Counted from the stretch's first letter, positions 8,895 to 18,061 are shown. The stretch is 64,000 nt of DNA from an uncultured Blastocatellia bacterium (GCA_946480785.1 CAMLLD010000003.1:75124-139123), one strand, 5' to 3'. The notes: generated by a model from the sequence alone, not told the origin. Translations and numbers: made by a program.

Positions 8895-9631
8895 TTCGTG
8901 TCTCGGGGTTGCGCAAGCGTTTCGGTTCGAGCGAGATTCTGAAAGGAATCGATTTCGAAGTGCCACCGCAAACGGTGCTCGGCGTAATTGGACCATCGGG
9001 AAGTGGTAAGTCGACGTTGCTGCGTTGTCTCAACGGGCTGGAGACGATCAGCGGCGGCACGATTGAATGTGACAACGTTCGTTTGGAAGCGAATATATCA
9101 CCGGCGGATTATCGCCGGCGCGTGAAAGATCTGCGATTGAAAGTCGGCACCGTGTTTCAGCACTTTCATCTGTTCCCGCATTTGTCGGTGATGGGCAACA
9201 TTGTCGAAGCGCCCGTTCACGTGCTGCGCACGTCGAAGAAGCAAGCGGAAACGGAAGCGTTGGAGTTGCTCGAATCAGTGGGTCTCGCTGGCGCGGCGAA
9301 ACGTTATCCCGGTTCGCTCTCAGGCGGCGAACAACAACGCGTCGCGATCGCGCGCGCCCTCGCGATGCATCCCGCCCTGCTCCTGCTCGACGAACCGACC
9401 AGCGCCCTCGACCCGCGTCGCATCCACAGCCTGCGCACATTGTTGCGCACCTTCGTCGAGCGCGGCCACACGATGCTCATCATCTCCCACTCAATGAACT
9501 TCCTCGGCGGCGTCGCCGACAACATCTTGTTTATGGAAAATGGCGAGGTAGTCGAGCACGGCCCCACAGATCAAATTCTCAACTCCCCCAAAGACGCGCG
9601 CACTAAAGACTTCCTGGAGCAAGCAGATTAG
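8891..9631 (+). CDS. Amino-acid ABC transporter ATP-binding protein
   Basis: 246 residues, a complete ABC ATPase of the GlnQ/HisP type. Walker A is GPSGSGKST, the Q-loop is VFQHFHLFPH, the signature is LSGGEQQRVAIARAL, Walker B is LLLLDEPTSALD, and the H-loop is in IISHSM. It powers import through the fused binding-protein/permease encoded immediately upstream, with which it shares a 4-base ATGA overlap. It is the last gene of the three-gene operon. Confidence 0.94.
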   Translation: MIRVSGLRKRFGSSEILKGIDFEVPPQTVLGVIGPSGSGKSTLLRCLNGLETISGGTIECDNVRLEANISPADYRRRVKDLRLKVGTVFQHFHLFPHLSVMGNIVEAPVHVLRTSKKQAETEALELLESVGLAGAAKRYPGSLSGGEQQRVAIARALAMHPALLLLDEPTSALDPRRIHSLRTLLRTFVERGHTMLIISHSMNFLGGVADNILFMENGEVVEHGPTDQILNSPKDARTKDFLEQAD

Positions 9632-10075
9632 TTGACCTTACAAACAGGCTGTTCTTAGATCCTAAATAGAATTTGCTCGACGATGTCTAAGATCTGACGC
9701 GCGATAATTATCCCTCGGCGGGCGATAAGTATCCTGGCACAGATCCTGTTTGCATCGCGCGGGGTGCTATCTCGGCTTTCACGGATTCATGTTTGCAGTT
9801 GGCGGCCACCATCTTGAGGCTATGACAACAATCAAGTCGCGATGAAATCCTGAATAGCTTCTCCCGGTTCCTAACAATGATCTCGCCGATCCTAATCATC
9901 CCTCAAGCGATCTCACTTATCATTTCGCACCCTCCTGTAATCACAGCCTCCACGAAGGGCTGTTTTCCACGAAACTGACACTTTGTGCGAAGTTTGAAGG
10001 TTAGCAGCGAACAAGGTGAACCGCTTCAAGGTGGAAGGGTCAAAACTCTTCGAGCTCCTCTCACCTTCTTCTGGA
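9632..10075. other. Gene-free stretch between the ABC operon and the restriction island
   Basis: 444 bases with no convincing frame on either strand; short frames here lack ribosome binding sites and family features. Two copies of a gcgataa/tatcc-like phrase occur near 9702 and 9722. It lies at the 3' side of hsdM and may mark the left edge of an acquired segment, but no attachment site or tRNA is visible. Confidence 0.5.
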
Positions 10076-11698
10076 CTAATTAGAACTGGCCGATGGCAAC
10101 GTAGGTAAGCCTAGCTCTTTCAGAAACTCATTATGTTTGTCCCGTGCTTTCTGGATGGCGTTCTCGATTTCCACCAGTTCGGCGTGAGTCGCTGCCAAGT
10201 CAATCTCTTTTTCCTGAACGGCGATGCTGACGTAGCGGGAGATATTCAGATTGTATCCTTCGTCGATGATTCGCTCGAGCGAGATTCGTTTTGAATACCG
10301 TTCTTCTTCCTTACGGAACTGGTAGGTCTCGACAATCTTATCGATGTCGCTTTCCGTAAGTTGGTTCTGCCGTTTGCCTTTCACGAAGTGTTCGCTGGCA
10401 TTAATGAAGAGTACGTCGTCCGGCTTCTTGCACTTCTTTAGCACGAGAATGCACACCGGGATGCCGGTGGAGTAGAACAGGTTGACGGGCAGACCAATTA
10501 CCGTATCAATGTATCCATCGTCGAGTAGCTTGCGGCGGATGCGTTCTTCCGCGCCGCCCCGAAACAACACACCGTGGGGCAAGACAATTGTCATCACGCC
10601 TTCGTCCTTCAAATAGTGAAAGCCATGAAGCAGGAAGGCGAAATCAGCAGCGGATTTCGGAGCGAGACCGTAGTTTTTGAACCGCACATCCTCGCCCAGC
10701 GTTTCTGATGGTTCCCAACGATAGCTGAACGGTGGATTCGCGACGACCGCGTCGAAATATGGCTTTCTAGCGGGATTGGTTTCACGCAGCATGTCCCAGT
10801 CGTTGGTCAACGAGTCGCCGTGATAGATCTCGAACTCCGAATCCTTAACCCCGTGCAGCAGCATGTTCATCCGTGCAAGGTTGTAAGTCGTAATGTTCTT
10901 CTCCTGGCCATAGATCTTGCCGATACCATTTGGTCCCATGCGATGACGCACATTAAGAAGCAGTGAACCTGAGCCGCAGGCAAAATCGAGCACGCTTTCC
11001 AGACGCGGCCTTTTCCCAGTTGAGGGCTCCTGGCAGTCCAAGGTGACGATGGCGGACAAGATGCTGGAAATCTGCTGCGGCGTGTAGAACTCGCCCGCTT
11101 TCTTGCCCGAGCCGGCGGCAAACTGGCCGATCAGGTATTCGTAAGCGTCACCAAGCGCATCCGAGTCGGTGGAAAACTCGCCCAAACCCTCCGCAATCTT
11201 CGCGATGATTTTGCACAGCCTCGCGTTTCGGTCAGCATAGGTTTTCCCGAGTTTGTCTGAACCAAGGTTGATTTCCGAGAACAGGCCTTGAAACGTGCTT
11301 TCGAAGGACTCATTCTCGATGTATTTGAACCCGGCCTGGAGAGTGTTTAGTAGTTCGCCGTTCTGCGTGCGGGCTAGGTTGGCGATGCTGTTCCAGAGGT
11401 GTTCGGGTTTGATGACGTAGTGAGCCTTGCGACGCATCTGCTTCTCAAATTCGGCTACGTCGGCGGGGTTGTTCTTATACCAAAGCGCCAACGGCACGCT
11501 GCGGTCGTCGCCATCGAGCTTTGGATAGTCTGGCCCGAGCTCTTTCCGGGCAGCAGACTCGTAGTTGTCGGAGAGATACCGCAGGAATAGGAACGACAGC
11601 ATGTAATCGCGGAAGTCGTCCGCATTCATCGCGCCGCGTAATTGGTCAGCGATGTTCCAGAGGGTTTTGCCCAGTTGCTTTTGATCGTTGTCCGTCAT
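10076..11698 (-). CDS. hsdM: Type I restriction-modification system DNA methyltransferase (HsdM)
   Basis: 540 residues, normal for type I M subunits. The N-terminus (DQKQLGKTLWNIADQLRG) is the HsdM helical domain. The catalytic part has the AdoMet motif I variant DFACGSGSLLL and motif IV NPPFSYR, the adenine-N6 signature. It methylates adenine in the target chosen by HsdS and, with HsdR, forms the restriction complex. It is the last gene of the island operon and starts 6 bases after the PrrC-like gene stops. Product intact. Confidence 0.95.
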   Translation of the reverse strand: MTDNDQKQLGKTLWNIADQLRGAMNADDFRDYMLSFLFLRYLSDNYESAARKELGPDYPKLDGDDRSVPLALWYKNNPADVAEFEKQMRRKAHYVIKPEHLWNSIANLARTQNGELLNTLQAGFKYIENESFESTFQGLFSEINLGSDKLGKTYADRNARLCKIIAKIAEGLGEFSTDSDALGDAYEYLIGQFAAGSGKKAGEFYTPQQISSILSAIVTLDCQEPSTGKRPRLESVLDFACGSGSLLLNVRHRMGPNGIGKIYGQEKNITTYNLARMNMLLHGVKDSEFEIYHGDSLTNDWDMLRETNPARKPYFDAVVANPPFSYRWEPSETLGEDVRFKNYGLAPKSAADFAFLLHGFHYLKDEGVMTIVLPHGVLFRGGAEERIRRKLLDDGYIDTVIGLPVNLFYSTGIPVCILVLKKCKKPDDVLFINASEHFVKGKRQNQLTESDIDKIVETYQFRKEEERYSKRISLERIIDEGYNLNISRYVSIAVQEKEIDLAATHAELVEIENAIQKARDKHNEFLKELGLPTLPSASSN

Positions 11699-11704
11699 TG
11701 TGTC

Positions 11705-12811
11705 TTACTCGGGATCGCGTGAAAACAAATCCGGGTTGAACGGATGGCGAGAGATGAACTGATGAAAGATCTTCCGAAAATGGTTCTTGTTCTCCTCCAT
11801 CATTTCCCTTGGTTCATAAAGTGAATAGTCGCCATGGCTCATCAGGTCGATGATTCGTTTATACAACGTCTGGTCCGGATCATCCTCCTCTGCTCTAATA
11901 CACTCCTTCCAGTCATTCAAGCCGAAGAAATTGGCGGATTGTTCCATGACGCGACGCATCATGTTGAAGTGATGGGTAAAAAGCTCACCCGACTTTTGCG
12001 CGTTGTGCAAATCGATCAAAGTCGCGAGATGATGCAGGAACGGTCTGCTGGTCGTGTCCTGAAGTAAATAACTATCCGGTTTGGCATTTCTTTTGAGAAA
12101 GTGCTTGTGAGCCTTTTTTCCCAGCTCGTTGCACAGCACATTGAAAAAAAGCACGTGGTGGGTCGAGACGACCGTCCTCGGTGCTTTATCCGATTTCATC
12201 AGCATTTGCGCTAGATGATTCGCGACCGCGATGGCATTGTTTTCATCCAGCGACGAAATGGGATCGTCGATATAGATATACTTGACCCACTTGTATGCTT
12301 CCGCGCCGTCCAACACCAGTTGCACGATGGCGAGAAAGAAACACCAGATGAAAATGTTCTCTTCACCACGCGAGATCTTGATATCGTGCACCAGATCAGT
12401 TTTCGCATTCTCGTCTTCGCCTGACGGGATCTGGCGCGAAAAACTCACCTCCCACATGTTGGTGTCTATTTTGAAGTCGAAGTCCGTGTAACGGTTTAGC
12501 AGAGGGCGAATACGATTATCCATCTCCATCTCCGCCAGTCCGGCGAAGAATCTGGAAACGGAGTTGATCTTTAAAACGCGTTCCCTGTCGTTATCGAGAT
12601 CGTTGTCCCAGTAGAACAGGTCTTCGGTAAAGGCGTTGAAATAGAGCGTGTCGCGCGCGTCTCCGCTCTTCCCGAGATCCTTGAAAGCGGTGGATAGCCG
12701 CGTCTTTCCCGTGCCATTGTAAGCGTAAAGCAAGACGAACTGCTTGTTGCCCAACTCCCGGCGCAGATGTCGGGCCAAGATGTTCAGATCTGAAAACTGA
12801 ATCGCGTTCAT
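11705..12811 (-). CDS. prrC: PrrC-like anticodon nuclease (ABC-type NTPase domain plus ACNase domain)
   Basis: 368 residues between hsdS and hsdM. The N-terminal two thirds are an ABC/SMC-like NTPase: Walker A AYNGTGKT (residues 30-37), signature ISRGEENIF, and Walker B with D-loop IYIDDPISSLDENN. The C-terminal part carries R286-x3-E290 (RRVME) and H326 (MSHGD). This matches the R-x3-E...H nuclease triad known for E. coli PrrC and RloC, with spacing after the Glu of 36 residues against about 32 in PrrC. PrrC is held silent by its type I restriction partner and cuts tRNA-Lys in the anticodon loop when that partner is disabled, for example by a phage inhibitor. The gene overlaps hsdS as ATGA, implying coupled expression. 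tRNA target here unknown. Alternative: another AAA_13-family ATPase. Confidence 0.8.
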   Translation of the reverse strand: MNAIQFSDLNILARHLRRELGNKQFVLLYAYNGTGKTRLSTAFKDLGKSGDARDTLYFNAFTEDLFYWDNDLDNDRERVLKINSVSRFFAGLAEMEMDNRIRPLLNRYTDFDFKIDTNMWEVSFSRQIPSGEDENAKTDLVHDIKISRGEENIFIWCFFLAIVQLVLDGAEAYKWVKYIYIDDPISSLDENNAIAVANHLAQMLMKSDKAPRTVVSTHHVLFFNVLCNELGKKAHKHFLKRNAKPDSYLLQDTTSRPFLHHLATLIDLHNAQKSGELFTHHFNMMRRVMEQSANFFGLNDWKECIRAEEDDPDQTLYKRIIDLMSHGDYSLYEPREMMEENKNHFRKIFHQFISRHPFNPDLFSRDPE

Positions 12812-14055
12812 GCTTCAGCCTCATCCGGTGAAGGGAAGAGCTGTTGCGTCAGCCCTTTTTTGTGGGCCTTTAGGGAGTCGAGCTTCCGGCTTTGCGCATT
12901 GATCAACTCGTCGAGAGAGTTTACACAAGAAGCAATCCTCTCATGCTCGGCTATGCTTGAAAGTGGAATGGGTATGCTATCGAGCATGGCTTTGTTTAGC
13001 TTTGGCTGGGCCATTCCAGTTATGAAGTCACTAAGATCAATCGAATTCAAATATTCTTCAACAACTGTCTGCGTGGCACTTTCTGCAAACCTAAGAACAT
13101 GAACGTGATTGTTGACCCAACTCTTACCGGAGATTGAAAAAGCTATTGGATATGTTCTAGCCACCAAGTTTGCCCCATCTTCCGATATGCAGAGTAAGTC
13201 CTCGTCGAACAGAGACTCTTTGACGTAGTCCACGATGCCTGAGGCTCCGTAATAAGGAACCGATCCCTTTTCTCTGCTACCCTCCGTAATTGGAACTCGC
13301 TTGTTGTCCAGGTTCTCCGCGATCGACCAGAGATTTTTTACCTTCCACCCAGGTGCATCGCGGAATTCAGGGAATCGGAGACGGGGAATAGTTTCGCCTG
13401 CTCGGGGGAAAAGTTGCTGCATCAACCCTTTCTTGTGGGCATTGAGGGCGTCGAGCTTCCGGCCGCAAGCGGCGATCAATTGGTCTAGCGAAACTAAGCA
13501 GTCGGCGATTTTTTCTTGTTCGTCGAGCGACGATGCGCCACCGGGACACGGAATAGGTAAAGACATCAAATCTTTATCATTGATACTCAAAGATCCGTGC
13601 GCACGGGCTCCAATAGTTATGTACTTCACCAGCCACCTTCCATGTAGATTTCCGACAAACAGGTGATCCAGGTAGTGAACATTGATTCGGTCCTCTTGGA
13701 CTCGAAAACACGTGAAGATACTATTCGGAACGGACCCCGGTTCATCACCCGAATACCTCGCAATGAACCCTTGCGGAAAATCTCTCGTTGCACTCTTGTT
13801 GTAAGCGAAGTCGTTTTTTTTAATCAGGAAATAGTTCTTATACGATTCCCCCGCAATTGTCCTGCCAAATTTCTGTTCCTGGCTTATCAAGCCGACCCCG
13901 GACGTAATACTCAAGTAGACGCACTTGCGTTCCCCAGCCTTTTCGGTAATGACAGTCGCAAACTCTCGAAGAGGTTCTGCCGTCCATGCGGGCTCATCCC
14001 GAAAATCTGGGAACCGCAGCTTGGGAGTAAGCTCTCGCTTCCTGTCCTGCGTCAT
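12808..14055 (-). CDS. hsdS: Type I restriction-modification specificity subunit (HsdS)
   Basis: 415 residues from the ATG at 14055 (MTQDRKRELTP); the frame extends further upstream, but that would run into hsdR. Two target recognition domains alternate with two near-identical conserved segments. LRFPDFRDEPAW recurs as LRFPEFRDAPGW, and a helical region ending AHKKGLMQQLFP recurs as AHKKGLTQQLFP. The helices set the spacing between the two half-sites and bind HsdM. The recognition sequence cannot be predicted. It lies 14 bases after hsdR and overlaps the PrrC-like gene by 4. Confidence 0.93.
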   Translation of the reverse strand: MTQDRKRELTPKLRFPDFRDEPAWTAEPLREFATVITEKAGERKCVYLSITSGVGLISQEQKFGRTIAGESYKNYFLIKKNDFAYNKSATRDFPQGFIARYSGDEPGSVPNSIFTCFRVQEDRINVHYLDHLFVGNLHGRWLVKYITIGARAHGSLSINDKDLMSLPIPCPGGASSLDEQEKIADCLVSLDQLIAACGRKLDALNAHKKGLMQQLFPRAGETIPRLRFPEFRDAPGWKVKNLWSIAENLDNKRVPITEGSREKGSVPYYGASGIVDYVKESLFDEDLLCISEDGANLVARTYPIAFSISGKSWVNNHVHVLRFAESATQTVVEEYLNSIDLSDFITGMAQPKLNKAMLDSIPIPLSSIAEHERIASCVNSLDELINAQSRKLDSLKAHKKGLTQQLFPSPDEAEA

Positions 14056-14069
14056 GGTCTTTGTTCGCT

Positions 14070-17000
14070 TTATTCTTCGTATGCGCTCAAGCCAGAGATG
14101 TCGCGGCCTTGAGCGCGTTTGCGCAGTAGCGGCACCAAGTCGTCCATCAAGGCGAGTTCCTTCTGCGTGCGGGCTTTCCATCCCAGATCCAACGGAGCAA
14201 GCAGATCGACAAGCTGTTCGCCGTCGAAGATCATGCGTTGTAGGATGCCGTCCACGAAGGTTTGCAGAGATTCGGTCGTCAGTCCGTGCTTCGAGGCAAG
14301 GGCGGCGAGTTCGTTCGCGTCCTTCTCCTCCTTGAAGCGCAGATAGCCTTCGCGGATCGCCTTTTCATCGAGACCTTCGCCGGCCTTCAGCAAGCAGACG
14401 TATTCGGTAATGTCCTTTCGCTCGTCTATGAATTTTGCGTCAGACTCGATCAGCCCAATGAGCTGCTCGCGGCTCATGATCTGTTTGCCCGGAGCCTGCT
14501 GCGAGTATCGGGCAATCAGACCCATGATGTAGTCGTAGTCGATGACGGCGGAGGCGAAGAGCACAAACTCGAAATCGAGCTGCTCCACGTTCGGGTTCGC
14601 CTTTTCGCCGCTCTTGCCCTGTTGGGCTTTCAGCCGCTGAGCGGTTTCGAGGTAGGCGCCACGGAAAGCCATCAACTGTTCTTTGGGCAGAACCTGCCTG
14701 ATTGCCCGCTGATTTTCCTGGGTTAAGTCAGTGTACTGGTCGAGTTGGGTCTGAAGACGCTGGACTTCCTTGAAGCGATTGATGAACTGGCTCCGCGCGT
14801 CGTCCCCTTTGAGATTTGGCACTTCCTCCGGTTTGGCAGCCAAGCCCTGAGACTTCATGAACTCCTCCAGGTCCCTAATCGCGGTTTGCAGCTTTTCGAT
14901 AACAATTGGGACCTTATCGACGAGCCAGATTTCGCGGGCCTTGTCGGCTTTAGCCCCGGAGAACAGGGCAATGGCTTCATCGACGGCCGTCTGCTGATTG
15001 CGGAAATCAAGAATATTGCCATATGGCTTCGTAGCGTTGAGCACGCGGTTGGTCCGAGAGAAGGCTTGAATCAGCCCATGATGCTTCAGGTTCTTGTCCA
15101 CATAGAGCGTGTTCAGGTATTTGGAGTCGAAACCAGTCAGCAGCATGTCAACCACGATTACGATGTCGATCTTCTCTTCGTGAGGCAAGTCCAGATTCGG
15201 AAACTGCTGATCCTTGATCCGCTTCTGCACATCCTGGTAGTAGAGGTCAAACTCGTTGAGAAAGTGGTTCGTTTTATAGCGGGCGTTGTAGTCTTCGATA
15301 ATCGCCTTGAGGGCCTCTTTCTTCCTTTCGGGTTCCTGCTCGTTGTCGGCCTTCTCCTGCGGCAAATCTTCCTGAATCTGTTGCACATCCTTATTCCCGT
15401 CCGCGGGGGGAGAAAAGACGCACGCGATGTTTAGCGGGACAAATTCGGAGTCTGCTGCCTGCATCTGGTCCTGCATGGTCTTGAAGAGGTCAAAGTATTC
15501 GATAGCGTCGTTGATGGAAGCGGTAGCGAGGATGGCATTGAAGCGACGCTCGCCCGTGGCGGCATCGTGCTTATTGATGATGGCTTCGACGACGGCCTTC
15601 TTGGCGAGCGGTTGACCAGGCTTGATGGTCTTGCCTTCCGGCTTGTAGTAATCCACGTGGAAGCGCAGGACGTTTTGATCTTCGATGGCGTGGGTGATGG
15701 TGTACTCGTGCAATTCGCGTTGGAAAAGATCCACGGTGGTCCTGAGCGATGCCTGCTGCCCTTCGATCTGCTGGTAACTGGCGTTTTGCTCAAAGATGGG
15801 CGTACCGGTGAAGCCGAAGAGCTGAGAGTTTGGAAAGAACTCCTTGATGGTTTTGTGGTTCTCGCCGAATTGCGAGCGATGACACTCGTCGAAGATGAAG
15901 ACGATGCGTTTGTTGCGCAGCGGTTCCAACTGTTCCTTGTAGGTGGATCTTCCTTGCCTCGCTTTTTGCTTGTTGCGTTTACTGTTTTCGTCGAGGGCGA
16001 GGCCGAGCTTTTGGATGGTGGTGACGATCACTTTGTCAGTGTAGTCGTCCGATAGTAAACGGCGCACAAGCGTCCCGGTATTAGTGTTTTCCTCTACGCA
16101 ACCCTCCTGGAATCTGTTGAACTCCTCGCGTGTCTGCCGATCGAGATCTTTGCGATCCACCACGAATAAGCATTTCTCGATGTCGGGGTTGTCCTTCAGC
16201 AGCGTGGAGGCTTTGAACGAAGTTAGTGTCTTGCCGCTGCCGGTAGTGTGCCAGATGTAACCGTTACCCGAATTGTCGTTAATACATCCCTCGATAGCCT
16301 TGACTGCGTAAATCTGGTAAGGACGCATCATCAGCAACTTCTGTTCGCTTGCGACGAGCACCATGTAGCGGCTGATCATGTGACTGATGGTGCACTTGGC
16401 CAGAAACTTTTCCGCGAAGGTATCGAGCTGGGTGATCTTCTTGTTGTCTTCTGAAGCAAACTGGTAGATAGGAAGAAAGCGCTCGTCGGCGTTGAAGCTG
16501 AAATGGCGACTGTTGTTATTGACGAAGTACCAGGTATCGGTGCGGTTACTAACGACAAATAGTTGGACGAAGCAAAGGAGGGTTCTGGTGTAGCCGTTAC
16601 CCGGGTCGTTTTTATAATCGACGATTTGCTCCATCGCGCGTCGCGGACTGATACCAAGCGTTTTCAATTCGATCTGAACTAGTGGCACACCGTTGAAAAG
16701 CAGGATGACATCGTAGCGGTGATGACTGTGGTCAGTGTTGATCCGGAGCTGGTTGATCACTTCGAACGTGTTTTTGCACCAGTCCTTAATGTTGACCAGA
16801 GTGAAATTCAGCGGCGTGCCGTCGTCACGAGTGAAACTATTGCGCTCGCGAAGCATGCGAGCAGAGGTAAAGACGTCCGGCGTGATGATTTCATCCAGAA
16901 GCCGTTGGAACTCGCCATCCGTTAGGCTGACGCGATTGGTCGCCTCGAACTTCTGGCGGAAATTCTGCTCGAGCGTGGCGCGGTTTCGGATGTCAGGGCG

Positions 17001-17150
17001 GTATTCGTACTTCAAGCCGAGAAGCTTGTCGATAAGCTGTTCTTCAAGTTGGCGTTCGGCTGTCGTCATTGGATTCGAGTGGTCGACTTCGTAATAATAT
17101 TTGCTACGCCGGAAGCTTTGTCGGATCGTTTCTTGCGGAGGCCCGTCCAT
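14070..17150 (-). CDS. hsdR: Type I restriction enzyme, motor and nuclease subunit (HsdR)
   Basis: 1026 residues. The N-terminal nuclease domain has Asp in RYDVILLFNG and the ExK of VQIELKTLG (about 147-168). The SF2 motor has Walker A HTTGSGKTLTS (about 300), DECH in FIFDECHRSQFG (about 423) and FGFTGTPIF. The helical C-terminus binds the methylase core. The enzyme translocates and cuts unmethylated DNA. Many relatives begin near MTTAERQLEEQ, so the ATG at 17069 is an alternative start; neither start has a clear ribosome binding site. First gene of the island operon R-S-C-M. Confidence 0.94.
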   Translation of the reverse strand: MDGPPQETIRQSFRRSKYYYEVDHSNPMTTAERQLEEQLIDKLLGLKYEYRPDIRNRATLEQNFRQKFEATNRVSLTDGEFQRLLDEIITPDVFTSARMLRERNSFTRDDGTPLNFTLVNIKDWCKNTFEVINQLRINTDHSHHRYDVILLFNGVPLVQIELKTLGISPRRAMEQIVDYKNDPGNGYTRTLLCFVQLFVVSNRTDTWYFVNNNSRHFSFNADERFLPIYQFASEDNKKITQLDTFAEKFLAKCTISHMISRYMVLVASEQKLLMMRPYQIYAVKAIEGCINDNSGNGYIWHTTGSGKTLTSFKASTLLKDNPDIEKCLFVVDRKDLDRQTREEFNRFQEGCVEENTNTGTLVRRLLSDDYTDKVIVTTIQKLGLALDENSKRNKQKARQGRSTYKEQLEPLRNKRIVFIFDECHRSQFGENHKTIKEFFPNSQLFGFTGTPIFEQNASYQQIEGQQASLRTTVDLFQRELHEYTITHAIEDQNVLRFHVDYYKPEGKTIKPGQPLAKKAVVEAIINKHDAATGERRFNAILATASINDAIEYFDLFKTMQDQMQAADSEFVPLNIACVFSPPADGNKDVQQIQEDLPQEKADNEQEPERKKEALKAIIEDYNARYKTNHFLNEFDLYYQDVQKRIKDQQFPNLDLPHEEKIDIVIVVDMLLTGFDSKYLNTLYVDKNLKHHGLIQAFSRTNRVLNATKPYGNILDFRNQQTAVDEAIALFSGAKADKAREIWLVDKVPIVIEKLQTAIRDLEEFMKSQGLAAKPEEVPNLKGDDARSQFINRFKEVQRLQTQLDQYTDLTQENQRAIRQVLPKEQLMAFRGAYLETAQRLKAQQGKSGEKANPNVEQLDFEFVLFASAVIDYDYIMGLIARYSQQAPGKQIMSREQLIGLIESDAKFIDERKDITEYVCLLKAGEGLDEKAIREGYLRFKEEKDANELAALASKHGLTTESLQTFVDGILQRMIFDGEQLVDLLAPLDLGWKARTQKELALMDDLVPLLRKRAQGRDISGLSAYEE

Positions 17151-17439
17151 TATACTTGACAGACGTGTTATCGCTCATTTCACTTGGAATATTTCGCTCA
17201 ATCCAGATCAATCTCTTAAGACGAAACAGTCGATCTAGTTCGTCGAAGAACTGTTGGCTTTCCGTCTAAAGGTCGCAGCATCTTCCTGTACTCGCGAAAC
17301 GACACACGGCTGGCCGACTCTTTGACCTTCGCTCGCTCTCGCCGAGTACGATAAATTGATCGAGCTTCGCAAGTGGTGGTGCCATCCCCAAATCGGCTTG
17401 ACCATTCAGCGGTAAACGCGTAACAAAGCGCATAGTCAG
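17151..17439. other. Gene debris between hsdR and the hepT remnant
   Basis: No intact gene. On the minus strand, pieces of coding-like sequence in different frames appear. One of about 40 codons (reading FFDELDRLFRLKRLIWIE around 17200-17245) follows a stop codon and runs past the hsdR start before ending. This suggests one or more decayed genes at the right edge of the restriction island rather than a regulatory region alone. I could not assign the debris to a family. Confidence 0.4.
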
Positions 17440-17771
17440 GGGACGAAACAGAGTCTCGAGTTGCGGCAGATCGTGGCTGGATGATCTGTCGTGATTTCTA
17501 AATCCAGACCAAAGTCGTCGCTTTCGTAGTCCGGCAATTTGCGTCCACGGAATTTCTGTGTGAGCGCACTTGTACTCTTCCGGCAGTTGGCGGGCAGCTT
17601 CGCCGATTATCTCAAGATTGGGAGCGACCCCATCTACGACGAGCTCGTCGTTAAATAAACGCGTCATGATTCAATAAACGCGTCATTATTCACTTGCGAG
17701 GTGTAACGGCCAATCTTCTGGATAGCCAGCATGATGTCTTCGAGGAGGATGAGAGGATCGCGCTTAGACAT
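17440..17771 (-). pseudogene. hepT: Decayed HepT-type HEPN toxin
   Basis: The ATG at 17771 overlaps the antitoxin stop (ATGTCTAA) and begins a typical HepT N-terminus, MSKRDPLILLEDIMLAI, which ends at a TGA after 39 codons. The frame then shifts: NLEIIGEAARQLPEEY and EIPWTQIAGLR lie in a second frame, FGLDLEIT in a third, and HDLPQLETL again in the second. A 19-bp tandem duplication at 17654-17691 explains most of the first shift. The stretch that should hold the RNase motif RX4-6H, between GLR and YFGLD, is missing. The gene therefore cannot make an active toxin. HepT partners are neutralised by MntA antitoxins, as encoded next door. Confidence 0.8.
17654..17691. repeat. 19-bp tandem duplication inside the hepT remnant
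   Basis: Bases 17654-17672 and 17673-17691 agree at 18 of 19 positions (both begin aataaacgcgtcat). The insertion shifts the frame and probably helped inactivate hepT. Confidence 0.85.
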
Positions 17772-18054
17772 CGATGAATTCGCTTTGGATTTGTCTTAGT
17801 AGAGTTGGCTTAATAGCTCTGCTGGAAACCAAGTCGACGTGTTTTTCAAGCAATGACTCCAACCGCTCGGCGAGGGTGACGAAGCGCAGGCCGATGGAGG
17901 GATCAACGTCGACAAGTATATCAACGTCACTCGTCGCAGTCTGCTCGTTTCGAGCCCACGAACCAAACAAAGCCATGCGGCGCAGTGGAAACTCTTGCTC
18001 CAAGGCCGGCTTGATGGTCCGTAACCGCTGGAGTATGTTTTCGCGTGAGTTCAT
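17764..18054 (-). CDS. mntA: MntA-type minimal nucleotidyltransferase antitoxin
   Basis: 96 residues from the ATG at 18054. The longer upstream frame would translate the cacagatta repeat and is rejected. The polymerase-beta fold signature GSWARNEQTATSDVDILVD has the Gly-Ser and the paired aspartates needed for metal and nucleotide binding. MntA proteins AMPylate and silence HepT toxins. Here the antitoxin frame is intact while its toxin is broken, so it is an orphan or is silencing a related toxin elsewhere. The TAA stop overlaps the hepT ATG by 8 bases, as in working mntA-hepT pairs. Confidence 0.82.
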   Translation of the reverse strand: MNSRENILQRLRTIKPALEQEFPLRRMALFGSWARNEQTATSDVDILVDVDPSIGLRFVTLAERLESLLEKHVDLVSSRAIKPTLLRQIQSEFIDV

Positions 18055-18061
18055 GCGTTGG

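Noticed and set aside
9708..9899. Short frame in the gap before hsdM
   Set aside because: No ribosome site or recognisable features; kept as a gene-free stretch.
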